In this document: positions 1 to 9,028 of the stretch, one piece after another
Numbering within the stretch: the stretch's first letter is position 1
How the letters are laid out: each line of letters begins with the position of its first letter
From: CAYNST01 sp964434105
GTDB taxonomy: Bacteria; Pseudomonadota; Gammaproteobacteria; Pseudomonadales; Cellvibrionaceae
Reading direction: 5' to 3'
DNA length: 64,000 nucleotides
Assembly (NCBI GenBank): GCA_964434105.1
Contig: CAYSTJ010000008.1
Coordinates: 1 to 64,000 of the forward strand
The notes under the pieces: generated by a model
What the model was told of the DNA's origin: nothing
Seen by the model: only the letters and a program-made list of their open reading frames with translations
Database searches by the model: none
Position numbers and translations under genes: made by a program

Positions 1-183
1 CATAGCTGCGTTAAAAAATGGTCACAAACCTGTCGGGAACAGGTTTGAACGCCTGCCCAGGCGGCCCGGAGGGCGACGCGCAGGATGCGCGGCGTATTGA
101 CACGAGTAAACTCACATTTTTCGCCTTGCTCTGAACAAATCTGGACGCGATCTGAACAGTGACGAAACGAGCTGAATAGTTAC
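1..183 (+). mobile_element. MITE-like 228-bp repeat, copy A (left end outside window)
   Basis: About 180 bases match the element at 12722-12949 with only about four differences, all near the right end. The right terminus GAGCTGAATAGTTAC is at 169-183. Aligning to copy B puts the missing left end 45 bases before the window, so this copy would also be 228 bp. It contains the same internal hairpin (CAAACCTGT / ACAGGTTTG, 5-base loop). It has no coding capacity and sits about 50 bases beyond the prs stop codon. Confidence 0.85.
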
Positions 184-235
184 CTGTCTGGCACATTCGG
201 GTGCCTTATCCGGGCGACATCATCACAGTATCGGG

Positions 236-1189
236 TCAGCTGCGAAACATGGCGCTCAGGGATTCTTCATTGCTGATGCGACGCATTGCTTCTGCCAGCA
301 TGCTGGACAGGCTAAGCGGGCGAATGCGGCCACTGGTGCGCGCCTGCTCGCTCAATGGAATCGAGTCGGTGACGACCAGTTCATCCAGTTTGGACTGACA
401 GATGCGGCTAACGGCGGGCCCTGACAAAATGGGATGCGTGCAATAGGCGACCACCTTGTTCGCGCCATGTTCCTTCAGTGCGCCAGCGGCATTGCAAAGG
501 GTGCCGGCGGTGTCAACCATATCGTCCACCAGCAGACAGGTCCGTCCTTCCACCTCACCGATCAGATTCATGACTTCGGCGACGTTGGCAGACGGGCGTC
601 GTTTGTCAATAATGGCGAGATCGCTGCCAAGCTGCTTTGCAACGGCCCGGGCTCGTACCACGCCCCCAATGTCGGGGGAGACGACAATCAGGTTTTCAAA
701 ATTCTGTTGTTCAATGTCAGCGAGCAGCACCGATGAGCCGTATACGTTATCCACAGGAATATCAAAAAAGCCCTGAATCTGCTCGGAATGCAGGTCGACC
801 GTCAGCATGCGATCGACACCCACAGACGCCATCATGTCAGCCACGACCTTCGCGCTGATCGGTACGCGTGACGAGCGGACACGCCGATCCTGGCGGGCAT
901 AGCCGAAATAGGGTACGACGGCGGTAATGCGGCCGGCGGAGGCGCGATGCAATGCGTCAACAATCAGCAGCATTTCCATGATGTTGTCGTTGGTGGGATT
1001 GCAGGTGGATTGCATGACGAAAACGTCGCGACCGCGGACATTTTCATTGATGTAGATGCAGATTTCGCCGTCAGAGAATTGGGTGACGTCTGCGTCGCCC
1101 AGGGGGATGCCGAGTTTTTCAACTGTTTTTTCGGCAAGTTCCGGATTGGCGTTTCCGGTAAAAACCATTAAATCTGCCACGTCTGTCAC
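236..1189 (-). CDS. prs: Ribose-phosphate pyrophosphokinase (PRPP synthase)
   Basis: Makes 5-phosphoribosyl 1-diphosphate from ribose 5-phosphate and ATP in the cytoplasm, feeding purine, pyrimidine, histidine and NAD synthesis. The 317-residue protein has family length. It carries the ATP-site region RQDRRVRSSRVP (about 105-116), SPDIGGVVRARAVAK (about 175) and the PRPP loop LLVDDMVDTAGTL (about 223). It ends with the typical RRISNEESLSAMF. The chosen start is GTG (1187-1189), with AGG about 10 bases upstream; an ATG seven codons in is the alternative and would leave MVFTGNANPEL at the N terminus. It lies downstream of tRNA-Gln and ispE on the same strand, as in Pseudomonas. A MITE copy follows its stop codon. 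Confidence 0.97.
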   Translation of the reverse strand: MTDVADLMVFTGNANPELAEKTVEKLGIPLGDADVTQFSDGEICIYINENVRGRDVFVMQSTCNPTNDNIMEMLLIVDALHRASAGRITAVVPYFGYARQDRRVRSSRVPISAKVVADMMASVGVDRMLTVDLHSEQIQGFFDIPVDNVYGSSVLLADIEQQNFENLIVVSPDIGGVVRARAVAKQLGSDLAIIDKRRPSANVAEVMNLIGEVEGRTCLLVDDMVDTAGTLCNAAGALKEHGANKVVAYCTHPILSGPAVSRICQSKLDELVVTDSIPLSEQARTSGRIRPLSLSSMLAEAMRRISNEESLSAMFRS

Positions 1190-1249
1190 CCATTTAAAGC
1201 CTGTTCAAGTATGCGGGGAGTGAATTGAGGTTGTGGCAATTCAACGAAG

Positions 1250-1324
1250 TGGCTGGGGTGGAAGGATTCGAACCTTCGCATGACGGGATCAAAACCCGCT
1301 GCCTTACCGCTTGGCTACACCCCA
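1250..1324 (-). tRNA. tRNA-Gln (anticodon TTG)
   Basis: On the minus strand the sequence starts TGGGGTGTAGCCAAGCGG and ends CACCCCAG followed by an encoded CCA. The acceptor stem TGGGGTG pairs with CACCCCA. The anticodon loop TTTTGAT presents TTG, and the T arm contains GGTTCGAATCC. The length is 75 bases. The position between ispE and prs matches Pseudomonas. Confidence 0.97.
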
Positions 1325-1336
1325 ATTGCTACGCTG

Positions 1337-2176
1337 TTACAGGAGCCGTTGATGCAGTGGTGACTGGTTTACGCCCCTGGCAACAAAACCTCGAAAAGGT
1401 TCAGGCCGTCGGGCAAATACGTCTCGCGCCGCCTGCTCACTGGAAAAAGCCGCGAACACACAGCCACCAGTTCCCGTCAGTCGGGCCGGCCCAAAACGAC
1501 TCAGCCAATCAACCGCTTCCTTAACTTCCGGATACAGTCTTTCAACCAGAGGTTGACAGTCATTTCGCCCGCCCTCCTCAAAGAAGGCGCGTACTTTAAT
1601 GGCGATTGAGTTTCTTGTCAAATCTTTGTGTGAAAAAACCAGTGCCGTGGAAACCTCGCAATTCGGGGCCAGTACGACGTACCAGTTTTCATCCAGTGCT
1701 ATCGGTGTCAATTCCTCACCAATACCGGTGGCAAGCGCCGAGTGTCCATGAACAAATACGGGGATATCTGCACCTAACTGCAGGCCCAGGTTAGCCAGCT
1801 GATCCAGCGTCAAACCCGTCTGCCAGACATGGTTCAGGCCGACCAGCGTGCTGGCGGCGTCGCTGCTGCCGCCGCCCAGTCCGCCGCCTTGCGGCAGGTG
1901 TTTTTCCAGGTGCAAATCGGCGCCGCCATGGTAGCCAGTGTACGTCTTGAGCAGTCGCGCTGCGCGAGTGACCAGATTTTGACCGGGTGGTATGCCGCTG
2001 CAACTTCCCGAAAGGGTAACGTCATTCCGCCGATGTGCCCGGATGGTCAACTGATCGCCAAAATCCAGCAACTGAAACAGCGTTTGCAGTGTGTGATAGC
2101 CACTCGGCAACTGTCCGGTGATCAGCAGGAACAGGTTAAGTTTGGCCGGGCAGGGCAGCGTCAGGGGGCTGTTCAT
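1337..2176 (-). CDS. ispE: 4-diphosphocytidyl-2-C-methyl-D-erythritol kinase
   Basis: Fourth step of the MEP isoprenoid pathway: ATP-dependent phosphorylation of CDP-methylerythritol. The 279-residue GHMP-family kinase has the substrate lysine in PAKLNLFL (K12), the glycine-rich ATP loop LPQGGGLGGGSSDAAS (about 90-105), GADIPVFVHG with the catalytic Asp (about 139), and the C-terminal ARLTGTGGCVFAAF motif. Its ATG overlaps the stop codon of lolB by four bases (ATGA), indicating translational coupling. The lolB-ispE-tRNA(Gln)-prs order is conserved in related gammaproteobacteria. Confidence 0.96.
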   Translation of the reverse strand: MNSPLTLPCPAKLNLFLLITGQLPSGYHTLQTLFQLLDFGDQLTIRAHRRNDVTLSGSCSGIPPGQNLVTRAARLLKTYTGYHGGADLHLEKHLPQGGGLGGGSSDAASTLVGLNHVWQTGLTLDQLANLGLQLGADIPVFVHGHSALATGIGEELTPIALDENWYVVLAPNCEVSTALVFSHKDLTRNSIAIKVRAFFEEGGRNDCQPLVERLYPEVKEAVDWLSRFGPARLTGTGGCVFAAFSSEQAARDVFARRPEPFRGFVARGVNQSPLHQRLL

Positions 2177-2790
2177 TGCAAGCCTGTGGGTACCGGCGGC
2201 AGGTCCCAGTTTTTTACCACCATGATAACTTCCATTCCGTCGCGCCGGGCGACCAGCCTCCGCGGCAGCTGCCAGCCTTTTACGGTCTGCGGTTCACTGT
2301 ATGCTACCGACCAGCCGTCCTGTTCCAGCGTGTACAGACGGCCGCTGCCGATCTCCTCGGTGATTTGGGCTTCGGCGTCGGGCGCGGCCAGCGCTCTGAT
2401 CCAGTATTGCAGGCCGGATACCGGAACCTGCCATCCGAAAAACTGTTCCATCAACGCTTCCGCGGTATCGGCGCGGTGGTAGCCGGTTTTAGGGCTGTCG
2501 AGGGAGACGCCCTTTGACGTGCGACGTATCCAGGTGGAGCCCTGTCCGAACGGACCAAACAGGTGAATGACATAGTTGTCATGCTGCTGCTCCCAATCAA
2601 AAGAAGCGCTGGTGCGTTCGTCATTGTAGCGAAGCGATATCTTGCCCTGTGCGGACCACTTGGGCGCATATTCCAACAATAGTTGCTGAGGAACGGCAGT
2701 TTGAGGCTTTCCTGTCAGACTTTGACAGCCTGTCAGTATCAAAACTGCGAGCGAAAAAAAGACGATGCCTGTGTATCGTGGATACCACAT
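2173..2790 (-). CDS. lolB: Outer-membrane lipoprotein receptor LolB
   Basis: LolB takes lipoproteins from the periplasmic carrier LolA and inserts them in the outer membrane. The start chosen is ATG at 2790, giving MWYPRYTGIVFFSLAVLI followed by LTGC, a lipoprotein signal with Cys22 as the lipidated residue; AGGA lies just upstream. The open frame extends about 42 codons further but that segment would bury the signal peptide. The 205-residue product has LolB length, with features such as GKISLRYNDERTSASFDWEQ and GWQVPVSGLQYWIRG-like segments. It is coupled to ispE by a 4-base overlap and follows the TPR gene by about 45 bases. Confidence 0.93.
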   Translation of the reverse strand: MWYPRYTGIVFFSLAVLILTGCQSLTGKPQTAVPQQLLLEYAPKWSAQGKISLRYNDERTSASFDWEQQHDNYVIHLFGPFGQGSTWIRRTSKGVSLDSPKTGYHRADTAEALMEQFFGWQVPVSGLQYWIRALAAPDAEAQITEEIGSGRLYTLEQDGWSVAYSEPQTVKGWQLPRRLVARRDGMEVIMVVKNWDLPPVPTGLQ

Positions 2791-2834
2791 GGTTTGCGGG
2801 TCCTGTCGGGAATGCGTGAAAGGGAAAAATCCGG

Positions 2835-4592
2835 TCAGTCGAGTTCCACCTGGAGTCTTTCGAGTGTGTCGCGAATGATCCGGCTGTTGGGCTCCAGTGC
2901 CAAGCCTTCCTGCCATACTTTGCGAGCTTCATCATGTTTTTCTGCGACCCACAGCACTTCCCCGAGATGCGCGGCGATTTCGGGGTCAGGCATGGCCTGC
3001 ATGGCCTGGCGCAGGTGTATCAACGCCGCCTCAATATTGCCCCGACGATACTGCAACCAGCCGAGACTGTCGATTACCGCAGGGTCGTCCGGTGTCAGTT
3101 CATAGGCGCGGGTTATATATCCGGCGGCTTCGTCCAGGCGTTCGGTGCGGTCAACCAGGGTGTAACCCAGCGCATTCAGGGCGGCGGCGTTATCGGGTGA
3201 AATACTCAGAACTTTACGCAAATCACTTTCGGCTTCAGCAATCCGGTCCAGCCGGGTAAAGAGGATGGCACGCGCATAATGCAATCTCGACGATTGTGGC
3301 TGTTCGCCTATCGCCTGTTGCAGCACATTGAGTGTGGCCTCGTAATGCCCGCCGGTACTGTACAGGTTGGCCTCCAGGAGATACAGGCCTTCGCGTTGCT
3401 CACGGTGCTCGGGTGGGGTCAGCGCACGCTGCTCCTGTATGTGTTCAATCGCAGCCTGCCGCTGATTTTGTGCAACCAGCGTATCCGCGAGCAATGCCAG
3501 GGCCGGCAGGTAATCAGGGCCCGACGGAACCTGGCTCAGATGGCGGACGGCTGCCTCGCTATCCTGCCGGGACGCCGCAATCCGGCCCAGATACAATCGT
3601 GCCGTTGACTTTCTTTCGGCGCTGGACAGCAATTGTTCAAAGCTGTGACTGGCGTCCTGCAGCTTGCCACGCTCGAACTGTATAAGGCCAAGCGTGGCAA
3701 TGAGATCTTCATCGTCCGGACTGGCCAGCAGCATCTGCTCGAACTGTTGTTGCGCGGCTTGGAGGTCAGTGTGCAACAGCGCGCGCGCGTACTGCAGTCG
3801 CAAACGTTGATTCTCCGGGTGGCGACTGACCAGCTGGTCGAGCTTGTCCAGCGCCTGTCCGGTCTGTCCCATCTGTTGCAGCAGGCGGGCTTCCTGGCCG
3901 GCCGCCTGAAAATTGTCCGGTTCCAGTGTCAAGGCAAAACGGGCCGATTCCAGGGCCTTTGGCAGGTCTCCGGCATGCTGCGCCAAAAAGCTCAGCCCAA
4001 TATGCAGGGGTGTGTGATCCGGATGCTGCAGCATAAGGCGCTGATATTTATCGATCAGCGACTGGGTGACCTCCAGGTCACCACCCTGTAGCGCACGTGC
4101 GCCAATGACATCAAAGCCGGTCATTTCACCGGATGCCAGTAAATGGCTGGCATGGCCGAAGGCTTCCTCCAGGCGATTAATGTGCACCAGCTCTGCCGCC
4201 GCGCTGTAATGGGCTTCCGGCTCCCAGGGCTCCAGCTCAGACCACAGCATGGCCATATCGAGTGATACGTTGTGAGCATTGAGAAAACGCGCAATACGGG
4301 TTGCGCGGGCAGTGACCCCGGGATCGCGGGTGGCGTGGGCCTGCTGGGCGTAATTATTGAGCATGACATCAAACCGCTTGCGCTCGCCCGCAAACTCGGC
4401 CACCAGCAGCGCATAGAGCGTGTCAGTATCAAACGGTCGGTCGGTCACCCGGGTGATGACAGGTTGAAGTTCGACCGGTTGTGACGACGGTTGTTCGGGC
4501 TGGCTCAGGTGACCGCATCCGGCCAGCAGGCCAAGGGCGGCCAGCAACCAGTGTGGTCCGGGAAATCTGAAACTTTGGCAAAAACTTGGCAT
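2835..4592 (-). CDS. TPR-repeat lipoprotein upstream of lolB (PA4667-like)
   Basis: A 585-residue protein made almost entirely of tetratricopeptide repeats, for example HYARAILFTRLDRIAEAESD and ALNALGYTLVDRTERLDEAA. The N terminus has a hydrophobic stretch ending GLLAGC, a lipobox, so it is probably an envelope lipoprotein. The role is unknown; TPR solenoids mediate protein contacts. Its place directly upstream of lolB and divergent from hemA matches the Pseudomonas gene PA4667. The start is uncertain: ATG at 4592 is used here, and GTG at 4598, two codons upstream, is also possible. No strong Shine-Dalgarno sequence is visible. Confidence 0.88.
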   Translation of the reverse strand: MPSFCQSFRFPGPHWLLAALGLLAGCGHLSQPEQPSSQPVELQPVITRVTDRPFDTDTLYALLVAEFAGERKRFDVMLNNYAQQAHATRDPGVTARATRIARFLNAHNVSLDMAMLWSELEPWEPEAHYSAAAELVHINRLEEAFGHASHLLASGEMTGFDVIGARALQGGDLEVTQSLIDKYQRLMLQHPDHTPLHIGLSFLAQHAGDLPKALESARFALTLEPDNFQAAGQEARLLQQMGQTGQALDKLDQLVSRHPENQRLRLQYARALLHTDLQAAQQQFEQMLLASPDDEDLIATLGLIQFERGKLQDASHSFEQLLSSAERKSTARLYLGRIAASRQDSEAAVRHLSQVPSGPDYLPALALLADTLVAQNQRQAAIEHIQEQRALTPPEHREQREGLYLLEANLYSTGGHYEATLNVLQQAIGEQPQSSRLHYARAILFTRLDRIAEAESDLRKVLSISPDNAAALNALGYTLVDRTERLDEAAGYITRAYELTPDDPAVIDSLGWLQYRRGNIEAALIHLRQAMQAMPDPEIAAHLGEVLWVAEKHDEARKVWQEGLALEPNSRIIRDTLERLQVELD

Positions 4593-4598
4593 CAACAC

Positions 4599-4901
4599 GG
4601 GTCGCTCGGCTTCGGTCCTGTTTAAAAATGTCTGGCAGCGGGCGTCCCATAGAATGGGAAGCGGTATTAAAATCAGGCCAGTGACCTGATTATACGCAGA
4701 CCTCGCTGTTATAGGTGATTATAGAGCAGGGACGGTGCGGGCGTTTCCGGAAAAAGGCCAAACGGGTAAACGTTCATATGACAGCGGTGCCCATAATAAG
4801 TCAGAATAAGGTGGCAGTTCCCGGCGTTGGCACTTGCCACGCTGCCGGAGAATCAAGACAATGGGCTGTTTTAACCGCGCCCTGCAGGCATATTGGGTTC
4901 T
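4599..4901. promoter_or_regulatory. Divergent control region between TPR gene and hemA
   Basis: About 300 noncoding bases that must hold promoters for both directions. On the minus strand two TATAAT-like hexamers occur (around 4689-4694 and 4716-4721) without good -35 partners. Two compact inverted repeats lie in the TPR leader: TCCCAT-aga-ATGGGA (4645-4659) and ATCAGG-ccagtga-CCTGAT (4672-4690). They could be operators or leader hairpins. Towards hemA, TTGGCACTTGCCACGC (4827-4842) has GG and GC ten bases apart, as in sigma-54 sites, but the -12 half is poor. None of these is certain. Confidence 0.4.
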
Positions 4902-6263
4902 ATGACATTAGTTGCGTTCGGTATTAACCACAATACAGCACCCGTGCAGGTTCGAGAGGCTGTCGCCTTTGCGCCGGATCAGATGCAGGCCGCGCTGGAT
5001 GATTTACGGTCCCGGCTGGTTATTACCGAGGCGGCGATTCTGTCTACCTGCAATCGCACCGAAATCTACGTGGATTGTCCGGTAGCTGACTCCGATGCCA
5101 TTATCCAGTGGCTGGCGGGGTTCCACAATACAGACGCCGCATCACTGGCCCCGTGCCACTATGCCTTCGAGGGCACGGACGCGGCCCGCCACATGATGCG
5201 CGTGGCGAGCGGTCTGGATTCGCTGGTGCTGGGCGAACCGCAGATTCTGGGGCAAATGAAGTCCGCTTATGCGCTCGCCAATCAGCACGGTTGCCTGGGT
5301 ACCCAGCTGTACAATACGTTCCATAAGGTGTTTTCGGTGGCAAAACGGGTGCGCTCGGAGACGGCCATCGGAGAAAACCCGGTATCTGTCGCGTACGCGG
5401 CTGTTTCACTGGCCCAGCAGATCTTTTCCAATTTGAAGAAAGATACGGCGCTACTTATCGGTGCCGGGGAAACAATCGAACTGGTGGCGCGTCATCTGGC
5501 CGACCAGGGACTGCACAGGATGATCGTCGCCAACCGCACGTTGAATAATGCGGTGGCGCTGGCCAGCCAGTTCAATGGCGAAGCCATACTGCTGTCGGAT
5601 ATTCCGGCCCACCTGCATCGGGCCGATATCGTCATCTCGTCCACCGCCAGCCAGTTGCCTTTGCTGGGCAAAGGCGCGGTGGAGTCCGCCCTGAAAAAAC
5701 GCAAACATAAGCCCATGTTTATGGTGGACATTGCCGTCCCGCGGGACATTGAATCACAGGTCGGAAACCTGAGCGATGTTTATCTGTATACGGTGGATGA
5801 CCTGCGTGAAGTGATCGACGAGAATATGCGTTCGCGCGAACAGGCTGCCCGAATCGCGGCTGCGATCATAGAAGAGGGTGTGGCGCGGTTTGAAGAAGAG
5901 CTGCGCTCGCAGACCGCCGTAGCCACGGTCAAAGCCTTCCGCCAGACTGTTGAAGAATTGCGGGATCTTGAAGTTGCCAAAGCGCTGCGGCAACTGGAGC
6001 AGGGTGTCAATCCGCAAGACGCAATATTGCAATTGGCCCGTAATCTAAGCAACAAGATTATGCACAAACCCACACACCGGCTAAAACGGGCTGGTGTGGA
6101 GGGCGAACAGGAATTGATTATTGCCATGCACCGGCTGTTTGAGCTGGAGCCTGGCGATGATCCGGCGGGGGCTCTGGCGCAGCAGACAGCCGTCGCTCCA
6201 GCATCCTCCGATGGTTCTGTCGATTCGTCCCGGGTTGCTTCATCCAAAATCAAGCAGGTATAA
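4902..6263 (+). CDS. hemA: Glutamyl-tRNA reductase
   Basis: Reduces glutamyl-tRNA(Glu) to glutamate 1-semialdehyde with NADPH, the first committed step of C5-pathway haem synthesis. The nucleophilic cysteine is Cys50 in LSTCNRTEIY, at the same position as in E. coli. The region GLDSLVLGEPQILGQ is diagnostic, and the NADPH-binding segment LLIGAGETIELVARHL lies near 185-200. The 453-residue protein has a slightly long Ala/Ser-rich tail. The start is ATG at 4902 (MTLVAFGINH). prfA begins immediately after the stop codon, so the two are one transcription unit. Confidence 0.97.
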   Translation: MTLVAFGINHNTAPVQVREAVAFAPDQMQAALDDLRSRLVITEAAILSTCNRTEIYVDCPVADSDAIIQWLAGFHNTDAASLAPCHYAFEGTDAARHMMRVASGLDSLVLGEPQILGQMKSAYALANQHGCLGTQLYNTFHKVFSVAKRVRSETAIGENPVSVAYAAVSLAQQIFSNLKKDTALLIGAGETIELVARHLADQGLHRMIVANRTLNNAVALASQFNGEAILLSDIPAHLHRADIVISSTASQLPLLGKGAVESALKKRKHKPMFMVDIAVPRDIESQVGNLSDVYLYTVDDLREVIDENMRSREQAARIAAAIIEEGVARFEEELRSQTAVATVKAFRQTVEELRDLEVAKALRQLEQGVNPQDAILQLARNLSNKIMHKPTHRLKRAGVEGEQELIIAMHRLFELEPGDDPAGALAQQTAVAPASSDGSVDSSRVASSKIKQV

Positions 6264-7346
6264 ATGAAACCATCGATTTTACAGAAACTTGAAGCACTGC
6301 AGGAGCGATATGCCGAGGTTGGCGCTCTGCTCAGCGATGCCGGCGTCATAGCCAACCAGAACCAGTTCCGGGAACTTTCCCGCGAGTACGCCGAACTTGA
6401 GCCAGTTGTGCAGTGTTTTGAACGTTATCAAAAGCTCATGACGGCGATGGACGAAGCAAAAGCTCTGCTCAGCGAGGCTGATGCCGATCTGCGCGCCATG
6501 GCGCAGGAGGAGCTGGAATCGAGCGAGCGACAGATCGATCCCCTCGAAATAGAGTTGCAAACGTTATTGCTGCCGCGTGATGAGCGCGACGATCGCAATG
6601 TCTTTCTCGAAGTGAGAGCCGGTACTGGCGGCGACGAAGCCGCCATTTTTGCCGGGGACCTGTTTCGGATGTATTGTCGTTATGCAGAAACCTGTAAGTG
6701 GAAAGTCGAAATTATCTCGGAAAGCCACGGCGATCACGGCGGTTACAAGGAGGTCATCAGCCGTATTATCGGCAAGAACGTCTATTCCCGTCTGAAATTC
6801 GAATCCGGCGCGCACCGGGTGCAGCGGGTCCCCGCCACAGAATCGCAGGGGCGTATTCATACGTCCGCCTGCACGGTGGCCGTTCTGGCGGAAGCGGATG
6901 AAACCGAGGAGGTCAATATCAATAAAGCGGATTTGCGCGTGGATACCTATCGTGCGAGTGGTGCCGGCGGGCAGCATGTCAACAAGACCGATTCCGCCAT
7001 TCGCCTTACCCACATTCCCACCGGGATAGTTGTGGAGTGTCAGGATGAACGTTCACAGCACAAAAACCGTGCACGGGCCATGTCTCTGCTGGCCGCCAGA
7101 CTTTCGAATATGGCCATGGAAAAAGCGGCGCAGGAGCAGGCCAGTGAACGCAAATCGCTGGTTGGCAGTGGCGACCGCTCGGAACGCATCCGGACGTACA
7201 ATTTCCCGCAGGGCCGGGTCACCGATCATCGCATCAATTTAACGCTCTATAAGCTTGATGAGGTGATGCAGGGCGCACTGGACGATATTATTCAGCCGCT
7301 GACGAATGAATACCAAATGGACCAGCTGGCTACCCTGGCAGGCTGA
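6264..7346 (+). CDS. prfA: Peptide chain release factor 1
   Basis: Class I release factor that reads UAA and UAG and triggers peptidyl-tRNA hydrolysis. The 360-residue protein has the codon-recognition tripeptide PAT in QRVPATESQGRIHTSAC (about 190) and the catalytic GGQ in SGAGGQHVNKTDSAIR (about 236). The Gln of GGQ is methylated by PrmC, whose gene follows after two bases. The ATG directly abuts the hemA stop codon. Confidence 0.98.
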   Translation: MKPSILQKLEALQERYAEVGALLSDAGVIANQNQFRELSREYAELEPVVQCFERYQKLMTAMDEAKALLSEADADLRAMAQEELESSERQIDPLEIELQTLLLPRDERDDRNVFLEVRAGTGGDEAAIFAGDLFRMYCRYAETCKWKVEIISESHGDHGGYKEVISRIIGKNVYSRLKFESGAHRVQRVPATESQGRIHTSACTVAVLAEADETEEVNINKADLRVDTYRASGAGGQHVNKTDSAIRLTHIPTGIVVECQDERSQHKNRARAMSLLAARLSNMAMEKAAQEQASERKSLVGSGDRSERIRTYNFPQGRVTDHRINLTLYKLDEVMQGALDDIIQPLTNEYQMDQLATLAG

Positions 7347-7348
7347 TT

Positions 7349-8188
7349 ATGCGAATCCAGGACGCGCTTCGGGAATCGACCCGGACCATTAACAGCGACA
7401 GTGCCCGCCTCGATGCGGAAGTGCTGCTGGCCTGTATTCTTCAAAAACCGCGCAGCTACCTTTATGCCTATAGTGACCGCCTGCTGACGGCGTCCGAGCA
7501 GGCCCGGTTTCAGGAGCTTGTCACACGGCGCCAGAAAGGCGAACCGGTGGCGCATCTACTCGGCCAGCGGGAGTTCTGGTCTTTGCCTTTGGCGGTCAGC
7601 ACCGACACGCTGATACCCAGACCTGAATCCGAGCTGCTGGTGGAGCTGGCCCTGGAGTTTCTGGCGGAGACGCGCGAACTCGCGCCGCGAGTATTGGACC
7701 TGGGGACAGGAACCGGCGCCATTGCACTGGCGATTGCTTCCGAGTGCCCGGAATGCCAGGTCGTCGCGGTGGACCGTATTGCGCCGGCGGTTGAACTGGC
7801 AGAGCGCAACCGGCAATGCCTGTCCCTGACCAATGTCAGTATTTTACAGAGCCACTGGTTTGAACGGGTCAGCGGCAAATTCGATTTGATCGTCAGTAAT
7901 CCGCCTTATTTGTCTGATGACGATCCGCATCTGTGCCAGGGCGATGTGCGTTTTGAGCCTAGATCGGCGTTGGCAGCCGGTCCGGAGGGTCTGGACGACA
8001 TTCAGCAGATCATCGCCGATGCGGTGCGTTTTCTGCATCCTCGCGGCGCGCTGATACTGGAGCATGGATCCACACAGGCGCAATCGGTACAACACCTGCT
8101 GATGGCAAAGGGTTTTCAGAAAGTTTTTACGCGGAAGGATCTCGCCCGGCTGGAGCGCGCCAGTGGTGGAATGATAGGGGAGTCGTGA
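7349..8188 (+). CDS. prmC: Release factor glutamine methyltransferase
   Basis: SAM-dependent methylation of the GGQ glutamine of RF1 and RF2. The 279-residue protein has an N-terminal helical domain (about 1-80), the SAM motif DLGTGTGAIALAIA (about 127-140) and the catalytic NPPY at 184-187 that binds the target glutamine. It starts two bases after prfA, the usual hemA-prfA-prmC arrangement. Confidence 0.97.
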   Translation: MRIQDALRESTRTINSDSARLDAEVLLACILQKPRSYLYAYSDRLLTASEQARFQELVTRRQKGEPVAHLLGQREFWSLPLAVSTDTLIPRPESELLVELALEFLAETRELAPRVLDLGTGTGAIALAIASECPECQVVAVDRIAPAVELAERNRQCLSLTNVSILQSHWFERVSGKFDLIVSNPPYLSDDDPHLCQGDVRFEPRSALAAGPEGLDDIQQIIADAVRFLHPRGALILEHGSTQAQSVQHLLMAKGFQKVFTRKDLARLERASGGMIGES

Positions 8189-8223
8189 CGGGTCTATGAC
8201 GAATGGCATGATTTTCAGGTTCA

Positions 8224-9027
8224 ATGGCGGGCGCATTTATGGCTGATGGCAAGTCCCGGTCCCCGCGCCGGGATATGTTCGACGATGAAGCGCTACTGCG
8301 CTACAGTCGGCATATTATGTTGCCCGCACTCGATATCAACGGTCAGCTGGCGATTGCCAACGGGCGCGTCCTGCTGCTGGGCCTGGGCGGGTTAGGGTCG
8401 GCTGCCGGACTCTATCTGGCTGCTTCCGGCGTGGGCCAGCTGGTACTGGCCGATGATGATCATGTTGATGGCTCCAATCTGCAGCGTCAGATTGTGCATC
8501 GCGAGGATTCCGTGGGCATGAGCAAGGTGGCATCGGCAGCCCGGACCCTCGGGTCGATTAACAGCACGGTAGAGCTGACACAGGTGGAAGGTCGCCTGAC
8601 CGGCCCTGTCATGGCGCAATGGGTAGCCGAAGTTGATGTGGTTTGTGACTGCACCGATAATTTCGCCACCCGTGCGGAAGTCAATCGTCTCTGTTCGGAG
8701 CTGGGCAAGCCCCTGGTGTCCGGTGCCGCGATCCGGTTTGAAGGACAGGTGAGTGTTTTTGACAGTCGCGACCCGGCCTGCCCGTGTTATCAGTGCCTCT
8801 ATTCCGAACTTGGTGACGATGATCTGGGTTGTTCAGTAAATGGTGTCCTGTCACCCCTGGTCGGCGTCATCGGCAGCATGCAGGCCGTCGAAACGCTGAA
8901 ACTGCTGGGCCAGTTCGGTCAGTCACTGGCCGGCCGCTTGCTGGTTTATGATGCAAGGGAATCCCGCTGGCGGGAATTCCGCATCCCGCGGGATCCGCAC
9001 TGTACAGTGTGTGGGCCCCGCTCCTGA
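8224..9027 (+). CDS. moeB: Molybdopterin-synthase adenylyltransferase (MoeB/ThiF family)
   Basis: An E1-like enzyme that adenylates the C terminus of a ubiquitin-like sulfur carrier (MoaD, or ThiS in relatives). The 267-residue product has RYSRHIMLP near the N terminus, the nucleotide-binding loop LLLGLGGLGSAAGLYLAASG, the DNLQRQI-like stretch SNLQRQIVHRE, and two zinc CxxC pairs (CPCYQC and CTVC). The start is uncertain: ATG at 8224 is used, but ATGs at 8239 and 8275 also fit, and the conserved homology begins near 8275. It follows prmC as in Pseudomonas. It ends one base before the convergent TonB-receptor stop codon. Confidence 0.93.
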   Translation: MAGAFMADGKSRSPRRDMFDDEALLRYSRHIMLPALDINGQLAIANGRVLLLGLGGLGSAAGLYLAASGVGQLVLADDDHVDGSNLQRQIVHREDSVGMSKVASAARTLGSINSTVELTQVEGRLTGPVMAQWVAEVDVVCDCTDNFATRAEVNRLCSELGKPLVSGAAIRFEGQVSVFDSRDPACPCYQCLYSELGDDDLGCSVNGVLSPLVGVIGSMQAVETLKLLGQFGQSLAGRLLVYDARESRWREFRIPRDPHCTVCGPRS

Positions 9028-9028
9028 C

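Noticed and set aside
4827..4842. Sigma-54-like site before hemA
   Set aside because: GG and GC spacing fits but the -12 half (ACGC rather than TTGC) is poor, and I know of no sigma-54 control of hemA in this group.
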